This document shows positions 35,524 through 46,464 of a stretch of 64,000 nucleotides of DNA, piece after piece. Source of the stretch: Lichenifustis flavocetrariae (GTDB taxonomy: Bacteria > Pseudomonadota > Alphaproteobacteria > Rhizobiales > Beijerinckiaceae). Numbering within the stretch: position 1 is the first letter of the stretch; the number at the start of each line of letters is the position of its first letter. Below the pieces are notes generated by a model, which had not been told where the DNA came from, did no database searches, and was given only the letters and a program-made list of their open reading frames with translations. The position numbers and the translations under genes were made by a program. The stretch spans positions 662,492 through 726,491 of the forward strand of contig NZ_JAMOIM010000001.1 in NCBI RefSeq assembly GCF_026130545.1, in the 5' to 3' direction.

Positions 35524-36864
35524 ATGCGCCGATCCATGATGCTCGCGGTGGTGTGCGGCGTTCTGATCCTGGCTTGCGTCGGGGGAAGCGCTCTGTTCTT
35601 TGTCGAGCGGCCGACGATCGTGCGGGTCGCCATACCCAGCGACGATCATGGCGACAACTCGCTTCTGTCCGCCGCCAGCAAGGTCGTGCGGCACGGACAT
35701 CATCCGATACGCTTCAAGGTGGTTGGGGTTGCGGATGCCAAGGCGGCCTCCGCGAGCCTCGACAACGGCAACGTCGATATGGCGGTCGTGCGGACGGACG
35801 ACGTCATGCCGGCTCAGGGGCAGACCGTTGTGATCCTTCACCGCGACGCGGCGCTTCTCGTTGCCCCGGGCGGAAGCGCATTGAAGGACATTAGCGACCT
35901 ACGCGGACATACGGTCGGCCTGCTCGAAGGCCACGGTAATAATCGTCCGCTGCTCGACACCGCGCTCGGCCAATATGACGTCACTGCCGAGGATGTGAAA
36001 AGCGTCCCGGTCACGCCGGATCATTTGGCGGAAGCCTTCAAATCGAAGCAGATCGATGCCGCTTTGGTGGTGGGCATCATCTCGGGTTCCGTGGTCCAGG
36101 AGACCGTGAAGGTTGCCAGTCAGGCGGGTGAGGGCCCACCCGTATTCCTCGCGGTGCCGGATGCGGACGCCATTGCGCAACGTTCGCCGGCCTATGACTC
36201 GTTCGAGGTGGTCAAAGGCGCGTTTCGCGGGTCGCCTCCCCAGCCTGCCGAGGAATTCAACACGCTCTCCGTGACCCATCGTCTCGTGGCGAGTTCCGTG
36301 CTCGGCCAATCGCTTGTCGCAGATGTGACGCGGTTCTTCTTGTCGGAACGCAGCGCTCTCGTCGCGCTCGACCCCATCGCCCGTCGGATCGAGGCCCCTT
36401 CGACCGACAAGGGAACTCCACTCCCTGCGCACCCTGGAACCGCGGCCTATATCGACGACGAGGAGGAGACCTTCCTGGATCAGTACGGCGATTACATCTA
36501 CATGAGCGCCATGTTCCTTGGTGTGCTGGCCTCCGGCGCGACCGCGGTCCTGAGCCGGATCAATGCTCAGGGCGCCCGCGCCGTCGAGCAACTGACGGGC
36601 CGATTGCTGGAAATCATGAAGCTCGTCCGGCTTGCACCCTCTCTGCCGATGGTCAGTGCGCTTGAGAACGAGACGGATGAAATCGTCGCGAAAGCGCTGC
36701 ACGAGGACAACAGCCGAGGGCTGGACGAGCGTTGCATCGGTGCGCTCGGGCTTGCGCTGCATCAGGTTCGCGAAGCGATACGGGATCGTAGATCAATGTT
36801 GGACCCGACCCCACAGAGCGAGGTCGTGACCCCTAAGCCGAAGCATGTCGTGATGGTCGACTGA
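35524..36864 (+). CDS. TAXI-family solute-receptor-like protein, membrane anchored, no TRAP permease
   Basis: A 446-residue protein resembling TAXI-type TRAP solute-binding proteins. An N-terminal transmembrane anchor (LAVVCGVLILACVGG) is followed by the binding domain with LDNGNVDMAVVRTDDV and ALKDISDLRGHTVGLLEG. A second transmembrane segment (YIYMSAMFLGVLASGATAV) near residue 325 is followed by a cytoplasmic tail of about 100 residues. No TRAP permease gene lies nearby, so a sensing or scaffold role is possible. GGAGG lies about 10 bases before the ATG. Confidence 0.82.
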   Translation: MRRSMMLAVVCGVLILACVGGSALFFVERPTIVRVAIPSDDHGDNSLLSAASKVVRHGHHPIRFKVVGVADAKAASASLDNGNVDMAVVRTDDVMPAQGQTVVILHRDAALLVAPGGSALKDISDLRGHTVGLLEGHGNNRPLLDTALGQYDVTAEDVKSVPVTPDHLAEAFKSKQIDAALVVGIISGSVVQETVKVASQAGEGPPVFLAVPDADAIAQRSPAYDSFEVVKGAFRGSPPQPAEEFNTLSVTHRLVASSVLGQSLVADVTRFFLSERSALVALDPIARRIEAPSTDKGTPLPAHPGTAAYIDDEEETFLDQYGDYIYMSAMFLGVLASGATAVLSRINAQGARAVEQLTGRLLEIMKLVRLAPSLPMVSALENETDEIVAKALHEDNSRGLDERCIGALGLALHQVREAIRDRRSMLDPTPQSEVVTPKPKHVVMVD

Positions 36865-37328
36865 AGCGCGGGGCTTGGAGTCTACGGTGCCGACGTTCGA
36901 TTGACGTCATGACGTTAGACGTCTCTCAGCTTTTTGCGTTGGATTGCGATGACGTCGGTTCATCCAAATGCCCATTGTGTCGCGGCGACCCTCGTGCCGC
37001 GATAGCCTCATCTCGGCAGATGAAGCGAAGCGGACTCCGATCGGTAGGCGTAAGCATTGCCGAGTGAAGTCGAAGCACCTCATGTGGGTGATGGATCGGT
37101 TTTTCGATCGAATGCTGAGACGCCTGGGTCCATCCCACGACACTTTTGCTGAGCTAGTTCGCGAGCATCCCATTTCCAAACCGCCTTTTTTGAGCTATGG
37201 CATTTCGCAAATGCGAGAAGGGACGTCGCGGGTGCAGCACAATGCGCCTGCGCGTTTTCATTCGCGTGTCATGATCCCCATGTCAGGAGGGGTTCGAGAC
37301 CCCTCCGTCCTCTCAAGATTTCGGCTCC
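36865..37328. other. Gap between TAXI gene and typA
   Basis: This 464-base gap holds no convincing gene. Near its start, GACGTC at 36903 and again at 36918 could pair, followed by CTTTTT; this is a weak terminator candidate. Just before typA sits an 8-bp hairpin (GGAGGGGT at 37286-37293, ACCCCTCC at 37299-37306). Confidence 0.5.
37286..37306 (+). promoter_or_regulatory. Hairpin in the typA 5' leader
   Basis: A perfect 8-bp stem (GGAGGGGT, loop TCGAG, ACCCCTCC) ends 22 bases before the typA ATG. No Shine-Dalgarno sequence is visible between the hairpin and the start codon, and the hairpin itself sequesters the only AGGAGG-like sequence in the leader. A translation-control role is possible. 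Confidence 0.4.
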
Positions 37329-39152
<1,824 letters not shown>

Positions 39153-39180
39153 CGGCTGTATTGGATTGCCGCTCTACGGC

Positions 39181-39207
39181 CTGCACGCCGCGAAAACTGG
39201 CGTGCAG
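39181..39207 (+). terminator. Hairpin downstream of typA
   Basis: CTGCACGCC and GGCGTGCAG form a perfect 9-bp stem with a 9-base loop. No T-run follows, so it may be a processing or rho-assisted end rather than a classical intrinsic terminator. Confidence 0.35.
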
Positions 39208-39421
39208 GGATGTGGAGGCGAACCTAGCTCAAAATTCCGCTGACGAAGGACGTTTGGGACACGTTTTGACGTAAGACTTGGTCCCATTCACTTCGAAGGT
39301 CACGCTTGTCGGGCTGCACCCGCGCCCCAAAGATGTTCTCAAGAAGTCCGGGCGCGACCCGGCTTCGGCATGACCAGAAAACGATCCGGAGCATCGCAAC
39401 GGAGCTGCGCAACCGGACGGC

Positions 39422-39670
39422 TCAGGCCGAGGAACTCTTTTCGTCGAAGACATCAAGGCTGCGAAACATCGTCAAGGTTCGGGACCAGGTTTCGAGCGCC
39501 CGGGATGCGACGATGAACTTGCGTGCTTCGTCTTCGTAGGCCTGCCAGGCCTTGACCGTGATCGCATGGTGGTCGCCGGTCGGAACATCCGCATCCGGGT
39601 TCTTGCCATCCGCCTCGCAGAGGGCACAGGCGACGAGTTCGGTCTGGATGAGGCTTAGATTCAAAAGCAT
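39422..39670 (-). CDS. Small hypothetical protein, 82 residues
   Basis: A plausible short gene in an otherwise gene-poor kilobase. The product starts LLNLSLIQTELVACALCEAD and ends in a helical, acidic stretch (ARKFIVASRALETWSRTLTM, then DVFDEKSSSA). Composition looks like a folded helical protein rather than a random GC-rich frame. No known family is recognised. The flanks at 39208-39421 and 39671-40152 contain no convincing gene. Confidence 0.4.
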   Translation of the reverse strand: MLLNLSLIQTELVACALCEADGKNPDADVPTGDHHAITVKAWQAYEDEARKFIVASRALETWSRTLTMFRSLDVFDEKSSSA

Positions 39671-39986
39671 GTCTCCTTCGTTGCGCTTGGTTCAAGGGTG
39701 GCGGCCTTGACGTTCACCTTCGGGGTTGCAGCGGGCGGCGCGATCGACCTTCGTGGCGCGAACGCGGCAGGACCATGGTTTGCGATCGGTAGGAATTTGT
39801 AAACCCTAACCTGGCCGAGCGGCGATGAAGTGTTGCCGCGAACCGCCACTCCATCCCAGTTAAAGCCTCCAGGAATGGCATCAGGACGGTGCGCGCATGC
39901 CGAGCCGCTGTTGGGACGGGCTGCATGTCCGGCCCGCGCGACCAAAACCATCCCGGCAACTTGTCTTTGACAAACCGGCGATATTC

Positions 39987-40010
39987 AATGTCATACGATC
40001 GTATGACATT
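39987..40010. promoter_or_regulatory. Perfect 24-bp palindrome, candidate TetR operator
   Basis: The half-site AATGTCATACGA is followed directly by its exact complement, giving a 24-bp palindrome without a spacer. A TTGACA box lies just before it (39967-39972). It sits about 140 bases upstream of a TetR-family gene, so it is most likely that regulator's operator. Confidence 0.6.
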
Positions 40011-40152
40011 TGCACTTCCATGCGGAATGACTTCGGACCTGAGGAGGAACGCGCTGTTCTTCAGACCTGCCGGAGTCACAAAACCGTGATGCCTCTTGGT
40101 GTCGGGCCAGCGGGAGTGGCGCGTTGCTGCCTTGACCACTGTCTCACCACCG

Positions 40153-40815
40153 ATGAGGAGAGCTGAATTGGCCCCCGAGGCTCCGCCGCGAGAGGGCAAC
40201 CGCGAGGGAACGCGCCAAGCCTTGATCGATGCTGCGGTTTCGGTGTTCGCGGATCAGGGCTATGCGGCCGGCTCCGTGCGCGCGATTACGCAGCTCGCCC
40301 GCGCCAATCAGGCCGCGATCACCTATCACTTCGGAGGCAAGGAAGGTCTTTACCGCGCTGTCTTGCGCACCGCTGTCGATGAGCTCGAAGCCGAAAATAC
40401 GATCGACGAGAGGCTGATTGCCACGATGGATCGTGAGGAAGCGCTCCGGCTCGTCATTCGGCAGTTCCTCATCCCCCTGAGCCAGCCCCAGCGCCTGGGT
40501 CGCTACATGAGGATCTTCGGGCGGGAGGGACTGGACCCGAGTTCGATCTACCTGGCGTTTTTCGAAACCGAGAAACCCAAGCTGGTGAGCTTGGCGGAAA
40601 TCCTTGTGCGCCGCTTCCTGCCAGAGAATGCGGCGCCGCGCGACGTGGCACTGACGACGTTCTGGCTCCTGCAGCAGCCGATCGCTTTCGTCCGTAGTGC
40701 CGGTCGCTTGCGCCAGCCACCGTTCAGCGTGAGTTTCGATGTCGCCGCGATTGACGAGGTGGCCGACCTTCTGGTTCGCCTGGTCATGTCCGGTCTCGGA
40801 GGGCGGAGGGCCTGA
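40153..40815 (+). CDS. TetR/AcrR family transcriptional regulator
   Basis: A repressor of about 220 residues. The N-terminal helix-turn-helix is clear: RQALIDAAVSVFADQGYAAG, VRAITQLARANQAAITYHF, GGKEGLYRAVL. The C-terminal domain resembles the CecR/YbiH type and ends in VADLLVRLVMSGLGG. ATG 40153 is chosen, but TTG 40168 has a GAGGAG seven bases upstream and is equally possible. A perfect palindrome upstream suggests autoregulation. No efflux or enzyme gene lies beside it. Confidence 0.88.
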   Translation: MRRAELAPEAPPREGNREGTRQALIDAAVSVFADQGYAAGSVRAITQLARANQAAITYHFGGKEGLYRAVLRTAVDELEAENTIDERLIATMDREEALRLVIRQFLIPLSQPQRLGRYMRIFGREGLDPSSIYLAFFETEKPKLVSLAEILVRRFLPENAAPRDVALTTFWLLQQPIAFVRSAGRLRQPPFSVSFDVAAIDEVADLLVRLVMSGLGGRRA

Positions 40816-40854
40816 ATCTGCCCTTGGGCCGCCAATCGACCACTCCGAGCACGG

Positions 40855-42012
40855 TCAAACAAAGGGGGTGAACAGATCCGGTCGCGGAGGGAGCAGCCGG
40901 CGAAAATAGGCCCGGCCCTCATCGGAGACCGTACTGTCGCTGCTGAAGAAGCTATCGGGCATGTGGCGTGTTTGCCCGGCCACTTGGTCGAGTGGCACCA
41001 GGCGCGGAGCCGTCCGGTCGCCATCGTAATGCAACACGACAGATCCGCTCCGTGTCAGAGCCTGCTCGGCCGCGAAAGCACCCGCCGCATAGGCCTCGGC
41101 CCGATCTGTAGCATCGATCGTGCCGAGAAACCCGCGCGGAAGATAGCCGAGCGTGTCGACTCGCGCCCGCGCCTTGGGGAAATGCGTTTTCAAAGCCTTC
41201 CCGATCTCAAGACCGAGGTCGCCACCCGTCAATTGGACGTTACCGTGGGCGTCTCGCTCCAGTGCGCCCGCCGCAAGGACCTCGGCCAGCGGCCGACCGG
41301 TTTCATCCTGTACGCCCTCCGACATGGCCACGATGCAGCGCCCGAGCCTGCCGTAGACTGCTGCGACATCCGCGACGAAGCTTGACACGACGAAGGGTCG
41401 TTCGGGCGCATAGACGAGATGCGGAGCGTCGTCCTCGGTGCGCTGCCAGGCCGTCGGCGCCGCCGTCAGAAACCCGGCATGTCGTCCCATGACGATCCCA
41501 ACGTAGATGCCCGGCATGGCGCGAAAGTCGAGGTCCACGCTGGAGAAGGCCTGGGCCACGAAAGTGGCAGCCGAGATGAAGCCGGGAACGTGATCGTTGG
41601 CGACCAGGTCATTGTCGATGGTCTTGGGAGCATGCACGAACCGGCATGCACTGGTCGATCGCTTGCTCAAAAGATCAAGCGTACCGGCCGTATCGTTGCC
41701 CCCGATATAGATGAACGCGCGTGCGTCCAACGCATCGAGGGCGGCCAGGATGGTTGCGCAGGCGCTCGGATCCGGCTTGTCGCGGGTCGACCCCAGCCCG
41801 GAATTGGGCGTGTTGCCGAGGCGGGCGAGATCGCTCGCACTCAATTGAGTGAGGTCCACGACATCTTTCGCCATGAGGCCGCGCACCCCGTGGCGGGCGC
41901 CTAGGATGCGCAAGGATGCGTCGTTTTGCCGGGCAGCAACAATCGCGCCGCATAGCGTCTGGTTGATCACGGCGGTGGGACCGCCCCCCTGCGCGATGAC
42001 GATCGACGGCAC
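40855..42012 (-). CDS. pfp: 6-phosphofructokinase, PPi-type
   Basis: A 385-residue phosphofructokinase that probably uses pyrophosphate to interconvert fructose 6-phosphate and fructose 1,6-bisphosphate. Motifs are AQGGGPTAVINQTL, IYIGGNDTAGT near residue 105, APKTIDNDLVAND and VGIVMGRHAGFL. The aspartate after the asparagine in GGND takes the place of the glycine in ATP-type GGDGS, favouring PPi. The GTG at 42012 has GAGAGG five bases upstream. It may supply the glycolytic step for sugars imported by such strains. Confidence 0.88.
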   Translation of the reverse strand: MPSIVIAQGGGPTAVINQTLCGAIVAARQNDASLRILGARHGVRGLMAKDVVDLTQLSASDLARLGNTPNSGLGSTRDKPDPSACATILAALDALDARAFIYIGGNDTAGTLDLLSKRSTSACRFVHAPKTIDNDLVANDHVPGFISAATFVAQAFSSVDLDFRAMPGIYVGIVMGRHAGFLTAAPTAWQRTEDDAPHLVYAPERPFVVSSFVADVAAVYGRLGRCIVAMSEGVQDETGRPLAEVLAAGALERDAHGNVQLTGGDLGLEIGKALKTHFPKARARVDTLGYLPRGFLGTIDATDRAEAYAAGAFAAEQALTRSGSVVLHYDGDRTAPRLVPLDQVAGQTRHMPDSFFSSDSTVSDEGRAYFRRLLPPRPDLFTPFV

Positions 42013-42410
42013 AGAAACCTCTCGGTGGCGCTGATCCTTTGCCGGAGCGGCGGACAGCTCTTCGCGGATAACACCAAGATCCCTAGCGCGGGACAAGCCG
42101 CATCTTCACCATGCACGAATCCCCGGGAGCCAGCGCTGGCCTAGCCGAGGTGACGATCTCACCTCGCCGCATCGTCCGAGGATTTCAGCAAAGCGCCCCA
42201 ATGACGCCTGAGCGATGCCGTTGTGCTCCACAGCAAAACTTGACTGGGAATTTTGATCACCATCGCATCGATCGCCAATTTATGGACGGTCCTGCCTTTC
42301 AGGCTGCTTTTTTACTTCAGGATGATTGATCCACCGAAGTGCACAAAATCGTAATCCACCTCGCCCATCGTTGTTCAATGCGTCCCGTGGCTTGGCGGGG
42401 CGAGACCTGG
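42013..42410. other. Gap before the GGDEF-EAL gene
   Basis: This gap lies between two divergent genes and must hold both promoters. I see no additional gene. The open frame of the downstream gene could start at GTG 42339 or ATG 42378 within it, but neither has a ribosome site. Confidence 0.45.
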
Positions 42411-44969
42411 ATGCACATAGGTCAGTCGTATGCAGTATTCCGGCAAATCGATTTCTCGCGAGCGTTCCCGGTGAATTCGGACCCGGTCTCCGAGGTGCTA
42501 GGCGCGGAAGTCCTTCGCCGGGTCTTTGAATCGAGCGTTGATTGCATCAAGCTCCTTGATCGCGATGGCATCATCCTGCTGGTGAACATCGGCGGCGCCT
42601 ACTTGATGGATGCTGCCGACCCGAGCCAACTGATCGGGCGGAACTGGCTGCATTTTTGGGAGGGCGCCACTCTGGCTGCGGCGGAAGCCGCACTCGCATC
42701 GGCTCGGAACGGGCATGTCGGTCGCAGCAAGGGCTCAGCACCCACATTGAAGGGAATGATGAAGTGCTGGGACAGCCTTGTCACGCCAATGCGGGGACCC
42801 GGGGGTGAGGTCGAGCAGATCCTTGTGGTCTCACGGGACGTCACCGATCTTCATCGCCTCAATCAGGAGTTGGAGCTCGAAAAGCGGAGAAGCGATGCGC
42901 TTGTGGAGGCGATTGCCCAGGTGGTCTGGCATTCGAACGCTGACCAGACAGGTGCGAGTAGCCCGGATTGGCTCTCCTATTGCGGCATGGCCGATCGCGA
43001 AATCGGGTCGGGTGGGTGGTTGGAGGCGGTACATCCCGAAGACCGCGATGCTGTCCGCAAGGTGTGTGAAGCTGCCATCGTGTCGGGAGAGGATTACGAG
43101 AACACCTATCGTCTCCGTCATCATTCCGGAACTTGGCGCTGGGTCACGGATCGTGTCGTTCCGGTCTGTGATGAAAGCGGGACGCGTGTCGAATGGGTCG
43201 GCCTCGTCATGGACATTCATGATCGTGTCCTAGCCGAAAAGGCATTGCGGGAAAGCGAGGAGCGCCTGCGGCTTGCCGTTCAATCGAGCCGGGTCGGCAT
43301 TTGGGATGTCGACCTTTTGGACGGCACCCGTCGATGGTCCAATGAACTCAAGGAGATGATGGGTCTGGCGCCTGAGGCCGTCGAAGATGAGGCTCTCCTC
43401 ATCGAGCGGGTTCATCCAGACGATCGTAACGTCATTCTTGACGCGCATCGCAGCACGTTTTTGCAGACCTCCGGTCTGCCGCAGGTGACGTTCCGCATCA
43501 TCAGGAAAGACAATGGGGAGATCCGTTGGATCAGGTCATGTGGGCATGCCATCGCCGACGAGCACGGCCACCTCTATCGTCGCATCGGCACCTGGCAGGA
43601 CCTCACCGACAGCGTTCTGGCGGAACAAAGGCTCTGGCATGCGGCGAACCACGACGCTCTGACATTGCTGGCCAATCGCAATCGGTTCAACGATGTTCTG
43701 GCCGCAGCCATGACATTGGCCGAGAGCGAAGAGCCGCTCGGTCTTTTTCTCGTCGATCTCGACGGATTCAAGCGGATCAACGATACACTGGGCCACGCAG
43801 CCGGCGACCTTGTTCTGCGAACACTGGCCGAGCGTTTGCGGCAGGAAAGCCCCGTGGGTGCGACGGCCGCCCGCTTGGGCGGCGATGAATTCGCTGTTGT
43901 GGCTCCGGGTCTCCAAGGCACCGAGGAGGCGAATGAGCTGGCTGCACACCTCAACAATGTTCTCGCCGAGCCGATCCCGCATCCGTCCGGGCTACTCAGG
44001 TGCACTGCCAGTATCGGCATCGCGATCTTTCCCGACGGGGTCGGTGAGCCGAGTGACCTTCTGAAGAACGCGGATTTGGCCCTCTACCAGGCCAAGAAGG
44101 CTGGGCCGGGTCAGCACGCCTTGTTCAATGCCGAGATGCGCACCGCCGTCGCCCATCGTGTCGCCGTGCTGAGGCAAGTGGGGCAGGCCCTGATGGACGA
44201 TGCGATCGCGCCATTCTACCAACCGAAGATTTTTATGGAGAGCGGAGAAATCGAGGGTTTTGAAGCGCTTCTCCGCTGGAATGACGGGTCGGGCTGGCAG
44301 GCGCCGGCAGCGATTGAGCACGCCTTTGAAGATCCGACGCTGGCTGTTCAACTTGGCGAGCGGATGATGGATCGTGTCATCGCCGATCTGACGGGCTGGC
44401 GGAAACTTGGCCTGAACATCGGCAGGATCGCGGTCAATGTCTCGGCCGCAGAATTCTCCAAGAGCGACATGGCGAACAGGATCTTGGCAAAACTCGATCG
44501 GGCGGGTCTGTCGCCGGGTGATCTCGACATTGAGGTGACGGAATCGGTGATCCTGGGCACACAGGCGACGCATGTGGGACACGCCTTGCGTCGGCTTCAT
44601 ACGCAAGGCGTCTCCATCGCACTCGACGATTTTGGAACCGGCTACGCCTCGCTTACCCATCTCCGGCAATATCCGTTTGACTGGCTCAAGATCGATCGTT
44701 CCTTCGTCCGCGATCTGGAGGTCGACGCCAATGCCGACGCGATCGTGTCGGCCGTCATCGGTCTCGCGCATGGGATGTCGCGCCGTGTGGTAGCTGAAGG
44801 CGTCGAAACGGTTTCCCAGCTCGATATTCTGCGACGGCGCGGATGCGACGTCGTGCAAGGGTACCTCGTGTCCCGGCCGATGCCGGCGAGCCGCGTTCCC
44901 GCGTTCACTCGGCGCTGGGTGGGTTTCGATGAGAGTTTTCGGAAGACCACAGAACTTTCATGCGCCTAG
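42411..44969 (+). CDS. PAS-PAS-PAS-GGDEF-EAL cyclic-di-GMP protein
   Basis: A protein of about 852 residues with three PAS domains (about residues 20-140, 155-275 and 285-405), the second and third with PAC-like ends (WVGLVMDIHDRV, YRRIGTWQDLTD). The GGDEF domain follows with an intact active site (ARLGGDEFAVV, near residue 490), then an EAL domain with an intact signature (EGFEALLRWND), NVSAAEF, DDFGTGYAS and VVAEGVET. Both cyclase and phosphodiesterase activities look possible. No membrane segment is seen, so it is a cytoplasmic sensor. The ATG at 42411 has GAG six bases upstream. Confidence 0.9.
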   Translation: MHIGQSYAVFRQIDFSRAFPVNSDPVSEVLGAEVLRRVFESSVDCIKLLDRDGIILLVNIGGAYLMDAADPSQLIGRNWLHFWEGATLAAAEAALASARNGHVGRSKGSAPTLKGMMKCWDSLVTPMRGPGGEVEQILVVSRDVTDLHRLNQELELEKRRSDALVEAIAQVVWHSNADQTGASSPDWLSYCGMADREIGSGGWLEAVHPEDRDAVRKVCEAAIVSGEDYENTYRLRHHSGTWRWVTDRVVPVCDESGTRVEWVGLVMDIHDRVLAEKALRESEERLRLAVQSSRVGIWDVDLLDGTRRWSNELKEMMGLAPEAVEDEALLIERVHPDDRNVILDAHRSTFLQTSGLPQVTFRIIRKDNGEIRWIRSCGHAIADEHGHLYRRIGTWQDLTDSVLAEQRLWHAANHDALTLLANRNRFNDVLAAAMTLAESEEPLGLFLVDLDGFKRINDTLGHAAGDLVLRTLAERLRQESPVGATAARLGGDEFAVVAPGLQGTEEANELAAHLNNVLAEPIPHPSGLLRCTASIGIAIFPDGVGEPSDLLKNADLALYQAKKAGPGQHALFNAEMRTAVAHRVAVLRQVGQALMDDAIAPFYQPKIFMESGEIEGFEALLRWNDGSGWQAPAAIEHAFEDPTLAVQLGERMMDRVIADLTGWRKLGLNIGRIAVNVSAAEFSKSDMANRILAKLDRAGLSPGDLDIEVTESVILGTQATHVGHALRRLHTQGVSIALDDFGTGYASLTHLRQYPFDWLKIDRSFVRDLEVDANADAIVSAVIGLAHGMSRRVVAEGVETVSQLDILRRRGCDVVQGYLVSRPMPASRVPAFTRRWVGFDESFRKTTELSCA

Positions 44970-45111
44970 TGCGCGCGGTGACGATGGTCTCGTGCCGACG
45001 CGAGGATTGAGCCAAGCACATTGGCTATGCTACGCTTGATGGCCGGACGGGCGTCGCTATTGCTGACATGATTTGGCACCAAGCTGGAACTCCTTGGCGG
45101 CGAGGCAGGAT

Positions 45112-45651
45112 GTGACGGACAACTTGGTTCATCTGAGGGCGGAGATGTCCGGTCTTCAGGAGGCAGCACCGGCACCGCTCTTCGACCTGATCGAACTCAT
45201 GTTCTTCGCGTATCGGGACTTTGTCGGCGATGCCGACCGCCTGCTCGAAGCCTATGGCTTCGGTCGCGCGCATCATCGCGTTCTGCATTTCGTCAGCCGC
45301 CGGCCGGGGCTGACGGTCGCCGAACTGTTGGACATCCTTCAGATCACGAAGCAAAGCTTGGCTCGCGTCATGAAGGAACTGCTCGACGGCGGCTTTGTGA
45401 CGGCGCATGCGGGGCTGACTGATCGTCGGCAGCGTCTGCTCTTCGTGACGCCCACTGGCGAAGGTTTGGCGAATAGTCTCGCCCGCCTGCAATCGGAACG
45501 ATTCAGGCGGGCTCTCGCCGATCTGCCGCCCGGCGCTGAGGAGGCCGCCAGCCAGTTCCTGTTCGCCCTTGTGGATCGTGAAGCGCGTGCCGGAGTCGCC
45601 GCGATCGTGTGGCCCGAGGGCATTCGGTCGGCAAGGCTCGGACGGCGATGA
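45112..45651 (+). CDS. MarR family regulator, PetP-like
   Basis: A 179-residue winged-helix protein. The DNA-binding part reads HHRVLHFVSRRPGLTVAELL, then ITKQSLARVMKELLDGGFVT and DRRQRLLFVTPTGEGLA. The GTG start has GAGG six bases upstream. Its stop overlaps the ATG of the response regulator (ATGA at 45648-45651). This MarR/OmpR pairing matches petP-petR of Rhodobacter capsulatus. Confidence 0.88.
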   Translation: MTDNLVHLRAEMSGLQEAAPAPLFDLIELMFFAYRDFVGDADRLLEAYGFGRAHHRVLHFVSRRPGLTVAELLDILQITKQSLARVMKELLDGGFVTAHAGLTDRRQRLLFVTPTGEGLANSLARLQSERFRRALADLPPGAEEAASQFLFALVDREARAGVAAIVWPEGIRSARLGRR

Positions 45652-46379
45652 GCGAACGGGGGGGCGATCTCGACGTGACGGCGGCGGGACTCAAAGACGA
45701 TGCGCCGCATCTCCTTCTCGTCGATGACGATCGCCGCATTCGTGAGCTTTTGGCGCGGTTCGTGGCCAAGGATGGCTACCGGGTGACGCTGGCCAGCAAC
45801 GCCGACGAGGCTAAGAGCCATCTCAAGCACTTCGCCTTCGATCTCATCGTCCTCGACGCCATGATGCCCGGCCAAAACGGCTTTGACTTCGCCACCGAAC
45901 TTCGCCGTAGCTCCGATGTGCCGATTCTGATGCTGACGGCGCGGGCCGACGCCGACGACCGCGTGCGCGGCTTCGAAGCCGGAGCGGACGACTATCTGAC
46001 GAAGCCCTACGAGCCACGCGAACTCCTGCTTCGGATCGCCTCCATCCTGCGCCGCTCCGTGCCGCGCGTCGCCAAAACCGACCAGCCGATGGTTCATTTT
46101 GGCGATTTCTCGTTTCAAGTCGATCGGGGTGAGTTGCGGCAGGACGATACGCTCGTCCGGATTACCGAACGCGAGCGCGACATTCTCGCCGTGCTGGCGG
46201 CTGCCAGGGGAGAGACCGTGTCGCGCGAGACCTTGGCGGGCTCGGCCGGGCCGGCGAACGAGCGCACGATCGACGTCCAGATCAATCGCCTCAGGCGTAA
46301 GATCGAGGCCGACCCGGCGGAACCGGTCCACCTACAGACCGTCAGGGGGGTTGGCTATCGCCTGGTCGTCAATTCCTAG
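45648..46379 (+). CDS. OmpR-family response regulator, PetR-like
   Basis: A 243-residue regulator. The receiver shows LLLVDDDRRIRELL, the phospho-acceptor in LIVLDAMMPGQNGFD and the lysine in YLTKPYEPREL. The winged-helix domain has RITERERDILAVLAAARGE and RTIDVQINRLRRKIEADP with a terminal VRGVGYRLV. It is coupled to the MarR gene and followed by a histidine kinase, which should be its partner. Confidence 0.93.
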   Translation: MSERGGDLDVTAAGLKDDAPHLLLVDDDRRIRELLARFVAKDGYRVTLASNADEAKSHLKHFAFDLIVLDAMMPGQNGFDFATELRRSSDVPILMLTARADADDRVRGFEAGADDYLTKPYEPRELLLRIASILRRSVPRVAKTDQPMVHFGDFSFQVDRGELRQDDTLVRITERERDILAVLAAARGETVSRETLAGSAGPANERTIDVQINRLRRKIEADPAEPVHLQTVRGVGYRLVVNS

Positions 46380-46464
46380 AACAGGGAGACCTCAACGCGT
46401 CGGGATCCTCGTCAGAGACATCTGGCACGGCTGGCTCGCGACCAAACGCCTCTTCGCCGACGCG

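Noticed and set aside
37284..37310. GGGGTTCGAGACCCC resembles a tRNA T-arm.
   Set aside because: No matching acceptor stem, D-arm or anticodon arm lies upstream; a simple hairpin in the typA leader explains it.
39714..40199. A 161-codon minus-strand frame spanning the 24-bp palindrome.
   Set aside because: It overlaps the TetR start region and operator candidate, and its product looks like a random frame.
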